A stretch of 64,000 nucleotides of DNA from Hyphodiscus hymeniophilus. Its lineage: Eukaryota; Ascomycota; Leotiomycetes; Helotiales; Hyphodiscaceae. Of this stretch, positions 1 to 12,010 are shown piece after piece. The position numbers were made by a program, and so were the translations under genes. Within the stretch, counting starts at the first letter, position 1, and every line of letters starts with the position of its first letter. The notes beneath the pieces are model-generated. The model had not been told where the DNA came from and searched no databases. It saw nothing but the letters and a program-made list of their open reading frames with translations. Location: NCBI GenBank assembly GCA_016508695.1, contig VNKQ01000010.1, positions 372,001 through 436,000 of the forward strand, in the 5' to 3' direction.

Positions 1-2
1 TG

Positions 3-197
3 CATGGAAAGGCTAATATTCCGCAATGGGGTGCTTATCGCCTGGGCTGGCACGGTCAAAAGATTCATTTTCCTTTCCTGGTCAATGCCATGAATGGCTA
101 TCAAAAGGGGCTGGTCGATTGCAAGGATTACCAAAGACTTTCCATACTTGAGACTGATACTCAATTGACATTCAGCTCGTACCGAGATCTTTTGTGA
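3..197 (+). CDS. possible 3' end of a gene cut by the left edge
   Basis: One frame is open from the first complete codon at 3 to a TGA at 195-197, about 64 codons. The translation looks protein-like (it contains PQWGAYRLGWHGQ and ends SSYRDLL) but I do not recognise the family. There is no start codon or splice acceptor to judge, since the upstream part lies outside the window. It could be the last exon of a plus-strand gene or a chance open stretch; the next gene starts 320 bases downstream on the same strand. Confidence 0.3.
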   Translation, partial: HGKANIPQWGAYRLGWHGQKIHFPFLVNAMNGYQKGLVDCKDYQRLSILETDTQLTFSSYRDLL

Positions 198-515
198 CTT
201 TGCATGCTATTCAATGAGTTATGAGTACTTACGGGCTCTCGTACGATTTCTCCGACTTGGAACCTCTCAGGTGAATAACACGCACCAAGAACTACCAAAA
301 AAAGGTAGTAAACATAAGAAGTTTGGGTAAACAACTGTGCTTCAAAATTGACTCGATAAAAACGCAACCAAAAAAACACCTTTGCTTCAATTTATTGCCT
401 TGTTAATAAGGCACAATAGTAAAGCTCCGTGCCGATGCGCGCCCGAACAACTTCAAAGTTTTGGAACTCGTTGTAAACAGCCGACGAAAACAAATATCTA
501 CTCAATCTCCTCATC
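198..515. other. intergenic, upstream of CBP80
   Basis: No coding sequence is supported here. The interval holds the presumed 5' region and leader of the cap-binding gene. Confidence 0.5.
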
Positions 516-3134
516 ATGGCTGACTACGATCAAAGACCCCGAGGAGGCCGCGGTGGCTACAATAACAACCGTAAGAGAAGATACAGAGGTAATGTAATCC
601 CAACTTCACTCCTCCCTCCCCCAAACCTGAAGTCAAACGCGAGGCTGACAGCAGCACCTGTAGACGAAGACGACTACGATCGCCGACCCCAACGCCGCCG
701 CTACGAAGAACCTCTCGCCGTAAGAGTCCGCAAGCAGCTCCTCTCCATTGCCGAATCACCCCTCAAACGCGTTGAAGATGAAGTGCTATCCATTGCGAAA
801 ACGGTCTGTGAGAACACAGAAGACGTCGAGCTTCGTGAGAGCTTCCTAGATCTCACATTGCAGATGGTTGTAGAGCAGCCGTTTAAGATCCCGTTTGTGG
901 CTGCGGTTTGTCTGATTGTTAATACAATGAAAGGAGAGATCATGGGAGAGATTCTGAAGAGGACGGTGGTTAAGACGGAGGAGGCGGTTGCGCGAGGAGA
1001 GTGGAGGGATGTCAAGCTTTTCATGAAGTTTCTGGGCGGTCTGCAGGGTGTAATGGAGGGAGAGGGAGTCTTTCCTGTGCTGCAGGATTTGTTGACCAAG
1101 GCGGTGGATTTACAGACGGAGAATAATGAGGAGGTGGGTTTCCTGAGATTGAGGTGCTGGGAAGCAGCTAATGTGTGGACAGACTGTTGGACCGGAGTTG
1201 GTTAAGATCATTCTCTTTACGATCCCATATATCATGTCTTCGTCAGCTACGGACGTTCATCAAAAGGCTGCTAGTTTGTTGGAGAATACGGATATCATTG
1301 CTGGGGAACCGCATGTCTTACAGGCTTTGGTGGATCCGTATCCGGGCAATGGAAAGGACGAAGCTGTCTCGCCCGACGGAGTGCTCAATTTGCTGCAGAA
1401 ACAGTTGCAGAGTGAAGAGAAATCTGGATGGGTCTTGGCTTGCCTTCCCAGACCTTGGAAGATGCTGCTTGATGGAGGACAAGAAGATCCATTAGCAACC
1501 GCACCAAAACACGTCCTTCCCCCGATTACAATTCCAGAAGTTGTTAACGCAGGCCCACGACCTCTCTTCCCCGAGCTTTACTTCTCTGTCTACGCCAATC
1601 AGGATATCGAGACTGTGCCTTCAACTTCCGACATTGCTTCCTGCTTGATCCGAGACGCTATCATTGATACCATCAACATTCTGGACTACAACAGAAATGC
1701 CACCGCTCGTTTCCTGATTGATATCGATTGCTACTTCACTCCGGATACCTTCGTGAAGAGAGCGACTCCATTCGATAGATTGCGCGAGCTGCGAGAGGTT
1801 GAAGGCGACAGATCGACCTGGAAGCCAGAAGATGTAGCAGTCGACGCTGTCTTCTCTCAGCTTTTCCAACTTCCTAACCCAGAACACAAGCTCGTCTACT
1901 ACCACTCCGTCTTGACCGAATCCTGCAAGATTGCTCCTGCGGCTATTGCGCCGAGTTTGGGACGTGCTATTCGTTACTTGTACCGCCGTGTTGACTCGAT
2001 GGATCTTGAGCTGAGCTATCGCTTCATGGACTGGTTCTCACATCATTTGAGTAACTTTGGTTTCACGTGGAAGTGGACTGAATGGATTGATGATGTTGAT
2101 CTCCCGATCTTGGATCCCAAGAAAGCTTTCATACAAGGCTCCTTGGACAAGGAGATTCGGTTGAGCTTTGCTCAACGGATCAAAGGTACTCTGCCTCCAC
2201 CTTACCAGCTTTTGATCTCCGAGGAGAAGGAGAAAGATACTCCTGACTTCAAGTACAATGATGACAGTAAGTTTTCCCCTTGTAACTTCAATATATAGCA
2301 CTAACATCCACAGACCTTCCTTTCAGCCAAGAAGGGAAGGAAATTCTCTCTCTCCTCCGCAAAAAGTCCCCTGAAGACATAATCCAGCCCGTAATTGAAC
2401 GAATCCACACCCAAGCCGCCGAAATGAACCTCCCCGACCCCTTGGCCATCTCCACCGACGCTTACGTGACATCCATCTGCTACATTGGCTCGAAATCGCT
2501 CTCTCACGTCCTCTCCTGTATCGAGCGCTGTAAGGAGCGTCTCCTTGCCATTGGCGCCGCCTCTCACACCGCTAGAAAACAGATTATCGAGTCTGTGATG
2601 GAGTACTGGAAAGATCAACCTGGAATCGGCGTCAATATCGTAGACAAGCTGCTGAATTACACGATTCTGAGCCCGACGAGCGTTGTGGACTGGGCACTTG
2701 CTAGAGAAGGGGCTAGACTGAGTCAAGCGCATGTTTTTGAGATGATTGGTGCGACGGTGGGAAAGGTCACTGGGCGAGTGCGTCAAGTGGTTGTGGCTAA
2801 GAACGTCAAGGGCCTGGACGAGGAGCAGAAGGGGTTATTGAATGAGACGGTAGAGAGGGAGAGGAGTGGTATGAAGGAGCTTTTCCAAGTCATGGAGGAT
2901 TCACTTGTGGGCTGGGCTACCGGATCTAAGGATCAGGCTATCGAGTCTGGTGACATGGGACCCGACGATGCGATGATCAGACAGTGGGGTGCGAGGTGGT
3001 TGAGGGTATTTAGACGGAAGTTTGCGGTCGAGGAGGCGTGGTTTCTGGAGGCTGAGAAGGAGAAGGTCGGCGCAGAGGAGACGAATGGCAACGCAACGGA
3101 GGAAATGAAGATTGATGAAGATGGAATTGAGTGA
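516..3134 (+). CDS. CBP80: nuclear cap-binding protein large subunit (CBP80)
   Basis: Large subunit of the nuclear cap-binding complex, which with CBP20 binds the 7-methylguanosine cap of new RNA polymerase II transcripts and supports splicing, export and decay. Exons are 516-588, 652-1133, 1183-2266 and 2314-3134, separated by GT-AG introns of 63, 49 and 47 nt; the spliced product is 819 aa. The N terminus is short and RG-rich (GGRGGYNNNRKRRYR), followed by the MIF4G-type helical domain at roughly residues 40-250 and the MIF4G-like middle and C-terminal regions typical of the family. The C terminus is acidic. The length matches CBP80 proteins (about 800 aa). It converges with the splicing-factor gene SF3B4. 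Start chosen at the first ATG, giving the RG-rich leader. Confidence 0.93.
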
Positions 3135-3627
3135 ACGGAGGGAGTGCTCGGGGGATCTTTATATGCCATGAGGAACTTTGCATCCTGAGTCGACCTCTTG
3201 CGCATCTCTTCTACATTGGGTATTGTGTACTAGTATAATATGGCGCGGGATCCGCAAAAAGCATCAGACATTTTCCGTCGACACATAATATCATTATTCG
3301 TACATCTTGCTTAACTCGTCCTCCATATGCTCACGTATTATATATCACTCACTCCTGGCATAGTATCTGTTCGTACTGTGGAATATGTTATTGCTATGTC
3401 CAGGCCTTGAAAGAGGCTTCACTCACCCTTTTAACGCCCTCCATAACGCTTCGACTTTTGATCCAACCCATGCTCAGCCTCAAAAATCCGGCGGCCCTCA
3501 AGTGCAATAGATAGTACGATTGAAATGCAATGCTTCCCTCTCGAGCTTCGTATTGGACAATGTCTCCAGCACATTGATTTTTCGTGGGGCCCTCTGAAAA
3601 GCATTTGCATAGCATTTCCCTTCCAGC
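3135..3627. other. convergent 3' intergenic region
   Basis: Gap between the 3' ends of CBP80 and SF3B4. It should hold both 3' UTRs and polyadenylation sites; no gene is supported. Confidence 0.6.
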
Positions 3628-4820
3628 TCAACGTCTACCAGCATAACCAGGAGGCCCTTGCTGCTGAGGCGGGGCAAATCCAGGCGGAGGCATGAAACCA
3701 GGCGGCATCTGACCTGGCGGCGGTCCCCCAAATCCAGGCGGCATCTGCTGTTGGAAGCCCGGCGGAGGCGCAAACCCCGGTGGATGAAAGTCCTGGGGCC
3801 CACCATAGCCAGCCTGACTAGGCGGGGGCCGTTGAGGTAGCCCAGAGGGCGGGGGAGGAAGCGGGGCGTTATTTCTCTGCTGGGGAGGAGGCACTGCGTT
3901 GTAACCCCCATTCTGGCCTCCGTTCTGTCGGGCCCCGAAGCCAGGCGGCATTAGAGGCGGAGCTCCCATCGGTGGCATCCCCATACCGACCATCCCCATG
4001 CCCTGGCTGGGGTCCATCATCGCGGCTGGTGCTTGGGGGACGCCGCCGTTCATGAGGAGCTGGGCGGGCATCTGCTGCAGCTCGGGCTGCACGTTGTGTT
4101 TCTTCGCTTGCGCTGCGAGCATACGCTCCGCTTCATCACCGTGGCGTTCTCCCTTTCCGTCTTTCTTGTATGCATACTGTACCGAGATGTCTTTGTTCAT
4201 TAGGTATTGACCATTCATGTTTGCAATTGCGTCGTCGGAAGCTTCGAAATTGGAATATGAGACGAATCCGTAGCCTTTTGAGAGACCGGCTTCATCTCTA
4301 GCAATCTTGGGGGCGGAGATTAAGGAGCCAAACCGAGAAAAGGTGTCGTAGAGGGTTTTCTCGTCGACCATGGGGTCCAGGTTTCCTATGAAGAGCTCGG
4401 CGCCTACTTCGATTGTCTTTTGCTTGTCTGCGGAGGCCTATAGAACAATATATTAGCATCTGAAGATATACAGGTACGGTGGAGGGAACGACTGACCTTA
4501 TTGACTCGAATAGGTTTCCCATATAACCGCACCTGGTTCATGATCCTCGCTGCGTACTCCGCATCCTCCTCACTAATGAACTCCACGAAGCCATACCCCT
4601 GATGTGTCTGCGTGACTCGGTCTTTGGGCAGGTGTACGTTCACAATTCGTCCAGCTTGCAGCATCAGCTCCCAGATCAGACTGTCTGTCACTCGCTCATC
4701 GATATTGCCAATGTAGACGGTGGCTTCCTTATCTTGCTCCCTATGAAGTGTTAGCTTGGTCCTTAACTTTCAGAAGAATTTCAATGGATGGGGAACTTAC
4801 CAATGCCGTGCGCCAGACAT
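3628..4820 (-). CDS. SF3B4: splicing factor 3b subunit 4 (SF3B4/SAP49/Hsh49)
   Basis: U2 snRNP SF3b subunit that contacts pre-mRNA near the branch site and binds SF3b2. Exons in coding order are 4801-4820, 4497-4740 and 3628-4437; product 357 aa. RRM1 carries RNP2 VYIGNI at residues 15-20 and RNP1 GYGFVEF; RRM2 carries LFIGNL at 103-108 and GYGFVSY. The two RRMs lie close together as in the family. The C-terminal third is Pro/Gly/Met/Gln-rich with repeated PPGF-type motifs, also a family hallmark. The first exon codes for only six complete codons plus two bases, so the start depends on a 20-nt microexon-like first coding exon; the ATG gives MSGARHWEQD, a typical N terminus for this protein. 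Confidence 0.93.
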
Positions 4821-5883
4821 CTTGGTGGATTCGGTGTTGGATGTTGAGAAGAGACCTTGGGAAGTGTCGTCGCGAGTCGCGTGAAGCTCTCCGGAAAAAA
4901 GTTCGCTTCCGGAACTTTGCGATTTCGATCTCAGCTACTCGTACCTTGGACTTTTAACAACGAACAAGACAGCACAGCTCAATCACGAATCCACAACCAA
5001 GCTCGTAAGTCTGATTATAACCTACTGTTTACCCTGCAGTCCTTCTACTGACTACATGCAGCTCTTAACTAGTAGTCGATATGCAACTCTCAGAAGAAAC
5101 CAAAGTCCGCAACTCTGGGGATGGATCAAAGAGCTTTGGCTGACTGAAGGATAGGAGCGCATCGGAAAGGTTCTCGACCTGTCTCGAGTCGCTATTCACT
5201 AGCATGAGATCCTTCATTTATGCTTTGCAAAGCCATAGCTAATATATTACAGTGGCTATCTTCCTTTGATCATCTATCTCGGTATGAATTCCCGATGAGC
5301 CACAACATGATAGCAGCATTGACAGCTCTAGGCTATACTCGCAGCGAACCCCGCCCATCATTCATCAGGTACGTTTTCTGCGAAAAGAGAAAACGGTCTT
5401 CGATCTTCGGACTATATGCTGATCGAAAGTCTAGACTCTTCTCCCCTCTCGCATAAGTCTTCAACACTCGATTACGATACAGAGCAGCAGGCACAGGGAT
5501 GCACAGGAGATCTGCGAATTGGCTTTTCCAGGTGATTCATGTCTATGAGGAGACTATGGATGTGGTATTGTAGTATAGAGGGCGTTTGCATTATGATCCT
5601 GGCCTAATCAGGGACATCTGGGATTAGGAGGCTCGATACGAGGATAATTGTAACATAGCACAATGAAGCGCAATCACCACTTGCACATATTCGTGCCTAC
5701 ACAGGTACTGCACGTTTCTTACAATTTTCCTATACAGTGGCCCTGCCCTTGAAGTAATGGGGCTTAAAGTGAGGAAAGCCTCGGCAAATGTTGTTGACAA
5801 GCAGCGTCATTGGAATATTTTGTGCCTCTTCGACCAACACTCTCACACCCCACCATGCCAACAACAAACTACCTCCCTCACTT
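4821..5883. other. intergenic region between SF3B4 and FLX1
   Basis: Divergent upstream region of about 1 kb. Short open frames are present (for example 5220-5456 on the plus strand) but none looks like a known protein. I see nothing else in it. Confidence 0.5.
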
Positions 5884-6916
5884 ATGAATGAAAACCATGC
5901 GCGCCTCTCCCCCGCGCTGGTTGAGACCATCGCAGGCCTCTCGGCTGGTACAATCTCAACCTTAGTTGTTCATCCCCTCGATGTGGTAAAAACCCGACTA
6001 CAAAGTACGTCCTCTTACTTCTGCCTTCCAGCTTCTACTAACCTGCTCAGTCCTCCGTAACACCTCGAAGACCCCTGTCAGCGGATTTGGCATCTTCAAA
6101 GAACTTATCTCCAAGCAAGAGCCAATTCAAAGCCTTTATCGCGGTCTGACGCCGAATCTGATTGGGAATGCAAGCAGCTGGGCGATATTCTTCTACTTCA
6201 AGTCCGTGATTGAGAAGCAGCTTTTGATCTTCCACTCCGGATCCTCTAGCGGAGCCTTGACAGGGAACGATGTCTCCGACACTCGTAATACTCTCACGCC
6301 GATCGATTACTTCCTCGCGTCTGGCATATCGGGTACCATGATCACAATGACCACGAATCCGATCTGGGTTCTCAAGACCAGGATGCTGAGCTCGGATAAA
6401 GGAACGGAGGGCGCATACGAGAGTATGTGGCAGGGCGCTACGCATGTCTGGCAGACTGAGGGCCCGAGGGGCTTTTATAGGGGTGCTGGTGTGAGTCTAT
6501 TGGGGAATAGTCATGGGGCTGTGCAGTTTGCTGTTTATGAGCCGTTGAAGAAGGTTTGGAGACGTTACATTGCAAGGGCTCATGATTCGAATAAAGATGC
6601 GAGGTATGGAGAAGAGAAGCTGGGGAACTCGGCGACGCTGGTGATCAGTGGGACGTCGAAAGTTGTTGCTGGGACTGTCACGTATCCGTACCAGGTTCTG
6701 AGGAGCAGACTGCAGACTTATAACTCGGAAGAGAGATTTGGGAAGGGTATTAGAGGTGTGGTGGGCAAGGTTTGGAGGGAGGAGGGGTGGAAAGGATTCT
6801 ATAAGGGGTTGGGGACGAATATTGTGAGGGTTTTGCCGGCTACGTGGGTCACCTTTCTGGTTTACGAGAACGTCAGATACTACCTGCCTCGATTGGAGGA
6901 TGAACGGGACTTTTGA
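5884..6916 (+). CDS. FLX1: mitochondrial carrier, FAD/folate type (FLX1-like)
   Basis: Solute carrier of the mitochondrial inner membrane (SLC25 family). Exons 5884-6004 and 6051-6916 with a 46-nt intron; product 328 aa, usual for the family. The three tandem repeats carry their signatures: PLDVVKTRLQ, NPIWVLKTRM and YPYQVLRSRLQ. The Pro-Ile-Trp form in repeat 2 together with PYQVLRSRLQ in repeat 3 is what I know from the FLX1/SLC25A32 FAD-folate branch, so that substrate is the best guess; pyrimidine nucleotide or NAD carriers are the alternative because they also have PIW in repeat 2. The start is the ATG at 5884, just ahead of repeat 1. Confidence 0.85.
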
Positions 6917-8203
6917 AGTAGAGAAGGCAATCTCGGAATGCTGTAGATGATCGCAAATACATTGTTCTTTCCTGACTATCTCTCCAATGATCAAAAGGAA
7001 GTTAAGAGGCTTGGAATACGCTCTCCTCAAGCATGGTAAAACCAGCCTTTGCAGATTTCATCACTCTTCACCTTTCCTCCTTCCAGTACCTTGCAGTATC
7101 AAGATCACACATTGCCGATGAGAAAGTTCACATTTCTGACAATACACATCACAAAGGTCCCAAAGTATTTCTTACAATGTAGTATGAAGTTCAAAAAAAG
7201 AGGTGGTAATGAGCTGTCGAGGGGCTTAGGGTATATCTCTAACGACCAGCTTACAAAAAAAGTGAAGCTTGGAAAAGACCTGCTTGATAAGCTAGCTCGG
7301 CTTCTGGTGATGGGTAAGACAATAGCCGCAACCACCTAGGTAAAGCGGACAATAGGACGAGATTGTTTTTACCCACAGTCCTTCTCCCATGTCACTATTT
7401 GCAGACCAACAACTCCAGTTCCAAGTCCAACTTTGGAAAAATGTCTATCATGATCTGTCAGTCTTTCCCAAGGTTGCAGAGAGAATGCCAGGCAGCAATA
7501 TACACGTCGAAGCAGACCACACCACCTATTCAGTAGAATCACCAGTAGGCTGGTCGGAACATTAATCGAACTCCAGCAACAGAGCTATTGTAAAGAGCTC
7601 AAATGCTTGAATGATCCCAAGGAGACCTAGGTTTGGGATAAAACTTGGTCTTGCAAGGGCCAAATGGCCCTAAATCCCAAAGTGTAGCATATCAAAAATG
7701 GAAGCGAGGTCCTTTTGCCTTTGAAATAAGGAGACCATAGAAAGATTTCGGAAACATACATAGATCTCGGTACTTTGAGCATAGTAAAGAAAGAAGAGTC
7801 ATGTAACACAAAGAAGCTTTCAACCAAATATGAAATACGAATAGAATACTCTATCGAGCTGGAAATTGGGTCAATGAAAAAGGTAAATGTCAACTTGGTA
7901 CACTACTGCAGACATGAGTCTGCACACAGATTACTCGGACTCATTTAGCTAATGAGATACATATCGTAATCGTTCATTCTCCTAAACTAGTCCATGAATA
8001 CGCCGATAGAGAACTTTCGGGTTGATTATGATTTACTTAGCTGAGCCAGTGGTACACCACATGTATACCGAAGAGTCTGAACGCTGAATTATAGACGTAG
8101 TCATAATATTCATAATTCGTCCTGGGAATTCTTCTCGATGTATTTTCAAACTCCATCAATGTGCCAATCCCTTGATTGGACAGCCATATGTCTGACATCT
8201 CGC
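6917..8203. other. intergenic region, no gene seen
   Basis: Between the 3' ends of the FLX1-like gene and RMP1 (convergent). About 1.3 kb, AT-richer than the flanking genes. Open frames such as 7049-7339 show no family features. No repeat was noticed. Confidence 0.5.
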
Positions 8204-8881
8204 TCACACGAGCCCAGCAAACAGATCATCGAAGGCATCTCCCTTCTTCCGCTTCCTCTTGGGACCTTTCATGGATATTGACTCTGCCGCAGCTGTACTC
8301 TTGGTCTCCGCTGCAGCAACTGATCGTTTCCTCGACTCCAACCTCTTCGGACCAGCAGCACCGTCTGGCCCGTGCTGGTCTAAGATATCGGGTCGTTCAT
8401 CACTAACAACATCCTCTCTCCTGATAACCTCGCCAAGATCCTGGTGCTGACGTTCTACTTCCACAATTCTATCACCAATTTTCTCCCCTTCTCTCTCTCC
8501 AGCCATCACCTGCCCCCTCAGCGGCCCAATAATCTTTCTAGCCCTGGCCAATGTCCCAATCAACATCAAACCCAGCGCCGCATACTGATTGTCCGCCACC
8601 AGGCCCCCAAAAGCGACGTAACACCTCTCCATTAAAACATCCTCCAAGAAGCGCACCCTCCTTTCCACGATCTCACGTGACTCGACAGTCTTCTTGTTCT
8701 TGGGAGATAGAGCCGTGTATTGGAGGTTAGTTTCAAGCTCTTTGAAGAGTTTGGAGAGATTTCGGCGCAACATAGAGAATGACTTCCACCATTTTGCAAG
8801 CCGATGTTGGTTTTTGTTGCGGTGGTGGGTAAGGTGGAGGATTTGGTTGATTGAATGGAGCTCTTCTGGAACAGATGGCAT
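8204..8881 (-). CDS. RMP1: RNase MRP protein subunit (Rmp1-like)
   Basis: Single-exon gene of 225 aa. The N-terminal part carries the family motif HHRNKNQHRLAKWWK close to the start, followed by a helical domain (LRRNLSKLF and a downstream region ending near LARARKII). The C terminus ends KGDAFDDLFAGLV, a pattern I know from fungal Rmp1 proteins. Rmp1 is the RNase MRP-specific protein involved in pre-rRNA ITS1 cleavage and mRNA turnover. The open frame continues upstream to 8920, but that codon is GTG; the first ATG is at 8881 with an A at -3, so I start there. It is a nucleolar protein in yeast; the Lys/Arg-rich stretch before the C terminus (KGPKRKRKKG) would serve as a nuclear signal. Confidence 0.82.
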   Translation of the reverse strand: MPSVPEELHSINQILHLTHHRNKNQHRLAKWWKSFSMLRRNLSKLFKELETNLQYTALSPKNKKTVESREIVERRVRFLEDVLMERCYVAFGGLVADNQYAALGLMLIGTLARARKIIGPLRGQVMAGEREGEKIGDRIVEVERQHQDLGEVIRREDVVSDERPDILDQHGPDGAAGPKRLESRKRSVAAAETKSTAAAESISMKGPKRKRKKGDAFDDLFAGLV

Positions 8882-9751
8882 CTTTGGAAAGTTTGTGTCA
8901 TGGGATGTCGCGCTGTGCACTATTGGAGAGGTAGTTTGAGTCTTGGCCCCTTATCCATTCGAAAAGCATTTTGAAGGGATAAATGAAGTGATGTTTTGGT
9001 GTAAAATGATTGCAAATTTTTGCCCGCAAAGAACACGGCACGTGATCGCTGCTTGAATCGAAATCAAGGTACGGCACCTCAACAGTGGAGGTCTCTTCAT
9101 ATCCCCGTAATATATTCCTTGAAGACAACATGACAAGGCCGTATTTGCTGCACGATGAAACATTCAGGCAATCGAAATTGATACCTATCAATGCCTCGTT
9201 GAGGCGCTATTGTTTGGTTCTCGCAGTGGCTGGTTCAGCCTCAAATGAGATGAGTTACTTGTAATATGCAAGTGCAAATCCTCTTACCGCCACAAGGAAT
9301 CTGTCCCAACCAGCTAGGCGGCTAGGCCGGAATATGGAATCAGAAATAAACATGTTACATTTCGGGTCCAGCATGGCCCTCTGTGTATCCTCGCCTTGAG
9401 GGCCATTTGCGCGGGCCGCACTCACCGAACACAAGGTCGTGCAAGTGTGCAACCAGCCGAGATCTCAGACTGGAGTCGGTCTAGTAACCGTGTCTGAGTA
9501 TTGGTACATTTGAGTGCCTTAAATCAAGCCACGAGGCTCGATATTGATATAGAATCGGGAAATTGTATGTTCAGGTCGTTGACCATATCCCTGCTGCATA
9601 TTTTTATATAGATAGGGAGTGCAGCACCCGCAATTGTTTTTCATTTCGTCCTTCTTCTGTCTGTCGTCATTTTTCAATTTCAACAGATATTATACATTGC
9701 CATGCTCGTATTTCGTCCAACTCATTGTATGCCTGGTACGATCTCAAAGCA
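8882..9751. other. divergent intergenic region
   Basis: Separates RMP1 (minus) from the Ser/Thr-rich membrane protein gene (plus). No coding sequence is supported. The part from about 9600 is probably the leader of the plus-strand gene. Confidence 0.5.
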
Positions 9752-11144
9752 ATGTCACGACTTGTGATTATCATCCTCTCAGCCTTATGTACGGTCTTGA
9801 ACTGCCTACCCTGGGATGCACCTTCTCAGACCCTAATAGGATCAACCAATACAGCAAATTGGAGTCCAGTACCCACAAACAACTACCGTGCAGGCTTCGG
9901 CCTACTACCTCGAGCACTGTACCCCAATTCAATATGTGGTTTTATCGGCGGAAGTGTGTCCTTATTAGCGTCTTGCTCGACCGATTCCTCCTGTGCATGG
10001 AACTCGGATGAATCGTATGTTGGTTGTTGCGCTACTAAGAATAATGAATGTACCTTTTACACCTCATGCGTCGATCTGAATTCACCAAAACAGACGGGGG
10101 ATAATGCGAACGTATATACCGTAAGGATTTTCGTCTCTCGAGAATCACAACTTCCTAATCTCAATCGTATTTTGTACGCTTATCGACTCTTCTCCTGATG
10201 CTTTCCCTCACAGCCAAGAATACCTTCGTCTACCCTCCAAAGGCTCAATACGCGAGATCTGCTGACTCCTCGAAAAGCAGTGCGTAGGAACACCGGCCTG
10301 TTATCGAAACACCTACCCAAACGACTTCTACCAATGGGGTTGCGGAGCTTCAGATTACGCTACATTCATCGCAACGACAAACGGTGCAAACGGTTTTGTG
10401 GATGTCATCATAACTGGGAACGTGGCATCTGCTGCTGGAACAACGAAGGTGGTTGTTATTACTTCGTCGACAGCTACGACCTCTTTGGTGGTGTCCACAT
10501 CGCTAGCTGCCACGAGATCGAGCACATCTTCGAGTTTCGAGAACAGGTCATCGGCCGCAGCTTCTTCAGCCTCTACTTCATCATCTTCAACATCCACCTC
10601 CTCATCCTCGGCGTCTGATTCCTCATCCTCTCCATCAACCAGCTTACTGCCATCCTCCGCATCCACAGCCGGCACTCAAACCTCGGACACACCCTTGCCA
10701 TCACCACCACCAGCCAAATCCGTGCCCATTGGCGCAATAATAGGCGGTGTCATAGGCGGTCTCGCACTCATCTTCGCAATTCTATGTTTCTGCTTCATAG
10801 GGCGACGAAGAGGCTGGTTCGACAATAACCGAGCGACACAACCCAGTTACGAAGGTGACATTCCACCACGGTATTCAACACCCCTGCCTGTTGTCCATGA
10901 CCCGGTGCCGAAGGCTGAACTTGCAGCCCACGAACACAGCATCAGGGAAATGTCTGCTTATAGAAGTAGGGGAACTTCCGAGAGAGAAGAAGTGAGCCCG
11001 GTAGGGAGTCCGGTTCCTGCCAGTGAGAGGACAATGGGCACGATGGCGTCCAGATCGAGCGTTGTGAGCCCGGTGATGAACGATGACTTGTTCTTGCCCA
11101 TGAGGAGGTATGAGAACAACGGACCCATCTTTGAGGTCCAGTAA
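9752..11144 (+). CDS. Ser/Thr-rich single-pass cell-surface protein
   Basis: Predicted type I membrane protein of 410 aa. Exons 9752-10120 and 10281-11144; the 160-nt intron is placed so that the junction reads VYT then C (acceptor CAG at 10278-10280); AAG at 10275-10277 is an alternative acceptor that would add one Gln. Residues 1-19 form a signal peptide (RLVIIILSALCTVLNC). A cysteine-rich ectodomain follows (CGFIGG, SCAWNSD, YVGCC, CTFYTSC, PACY, WGCGASDYA), then a Ser/Thr-rich stretch at about 183-262 likely to be O-glycosylated, one membrane segment at about 273-296 (IGAIIGGVIGGLALIFAILC), a basic RRRGW stop-transfer motif, and a cytoplasmic tail of about 110 residues. This is the architecture of fungal wall-stress sensors and of a common Pezizomycotina family without a name; a sensor role is inference. 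Confidence 0.75.
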
Positions 11145-12010
11145 TGATGACGCTATTGGAGCTTGAGATGTAATTGGCGAGTCCTAGCAAGTAAATAACA
11201 CAACGTAGTCGGCTTAATACCAAAATCGATGTATAGGGTTCATAGCTTGGGACGAGTTTATGTGAACAGTTGCTGTTTTAATTCAGACGGAGATGAATGT
11301 TTTCCAACTGAGTCATGTTGGACTTACAAAAAGTCTGCTGCTACTTACCCAACATACTGGTAGTCTGGCGGTATAATACTGCAGTCTGGAGCTCTCAACA
11401 TAGACTGGAAGTAGCAGACATGATAATATGATATCAGTACGGTAACTAACCTCAACCGGTCCGAAAAGTACTCGAGTAGCCTTGCCGGCCAAAGGCACTC
11501 TACATACCCTCCGCCTTTAGCCTAAGTAGATCTCTGCCCAGTCATACTCATGAATTTTTCAAAGACTCAAAATCCATCCATCGGTCACTCGAGGAACTTC
11601 CGTATGCAACACTCGTACGTAAAATGTCAAGTGACATCCCCACTAATACGAGTAAGGCTGGGGCATGCAAGACCCAACCCCACCTTTGATCGGAATAGGC
11701 TTGCTGCTAAGGGCCGAACAGTGGCATTTTTTGCAGTCGTGGACTTATGTACATTGAGGCGGCGAAGTCATATTACTACTAATTCCAAATAGTCTCTGTA
11801 AGTTTTATACTGTTTATATTTGTTTTTCGTGCTTCTTTTTTTTGTTCCAAAGAACTCGATTCGCCATATCTGTGCAAAAGTGGTGCGTCATTGACTCCAA
11901 AAATTCCGTCTTGTCAGATCTTCTACCACCCTTTAACCTCGACCTCGAAACTCCACAATCCTCTCTCTCTCGCCCATCACTCTAGAACGACATCCCTCGC
12001 CGACCTCAAA
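11145..12010. other. intergenic region
   Basis: Between two plus-strand genes. It holds the 3' end of the surface-protein gene and the upstream region of CAF16, with a T-rich tract near 11830 and a pyrimidine-rich leader from about 11930. No gene is supported. Confidence 0.5.

Noticed and set aside
10280..10618. 112-codon frame inside the surface-protein gene
   Set aside because: Out-of-frame shadow of the Cys-rich and Ser/Thr-rich exon.
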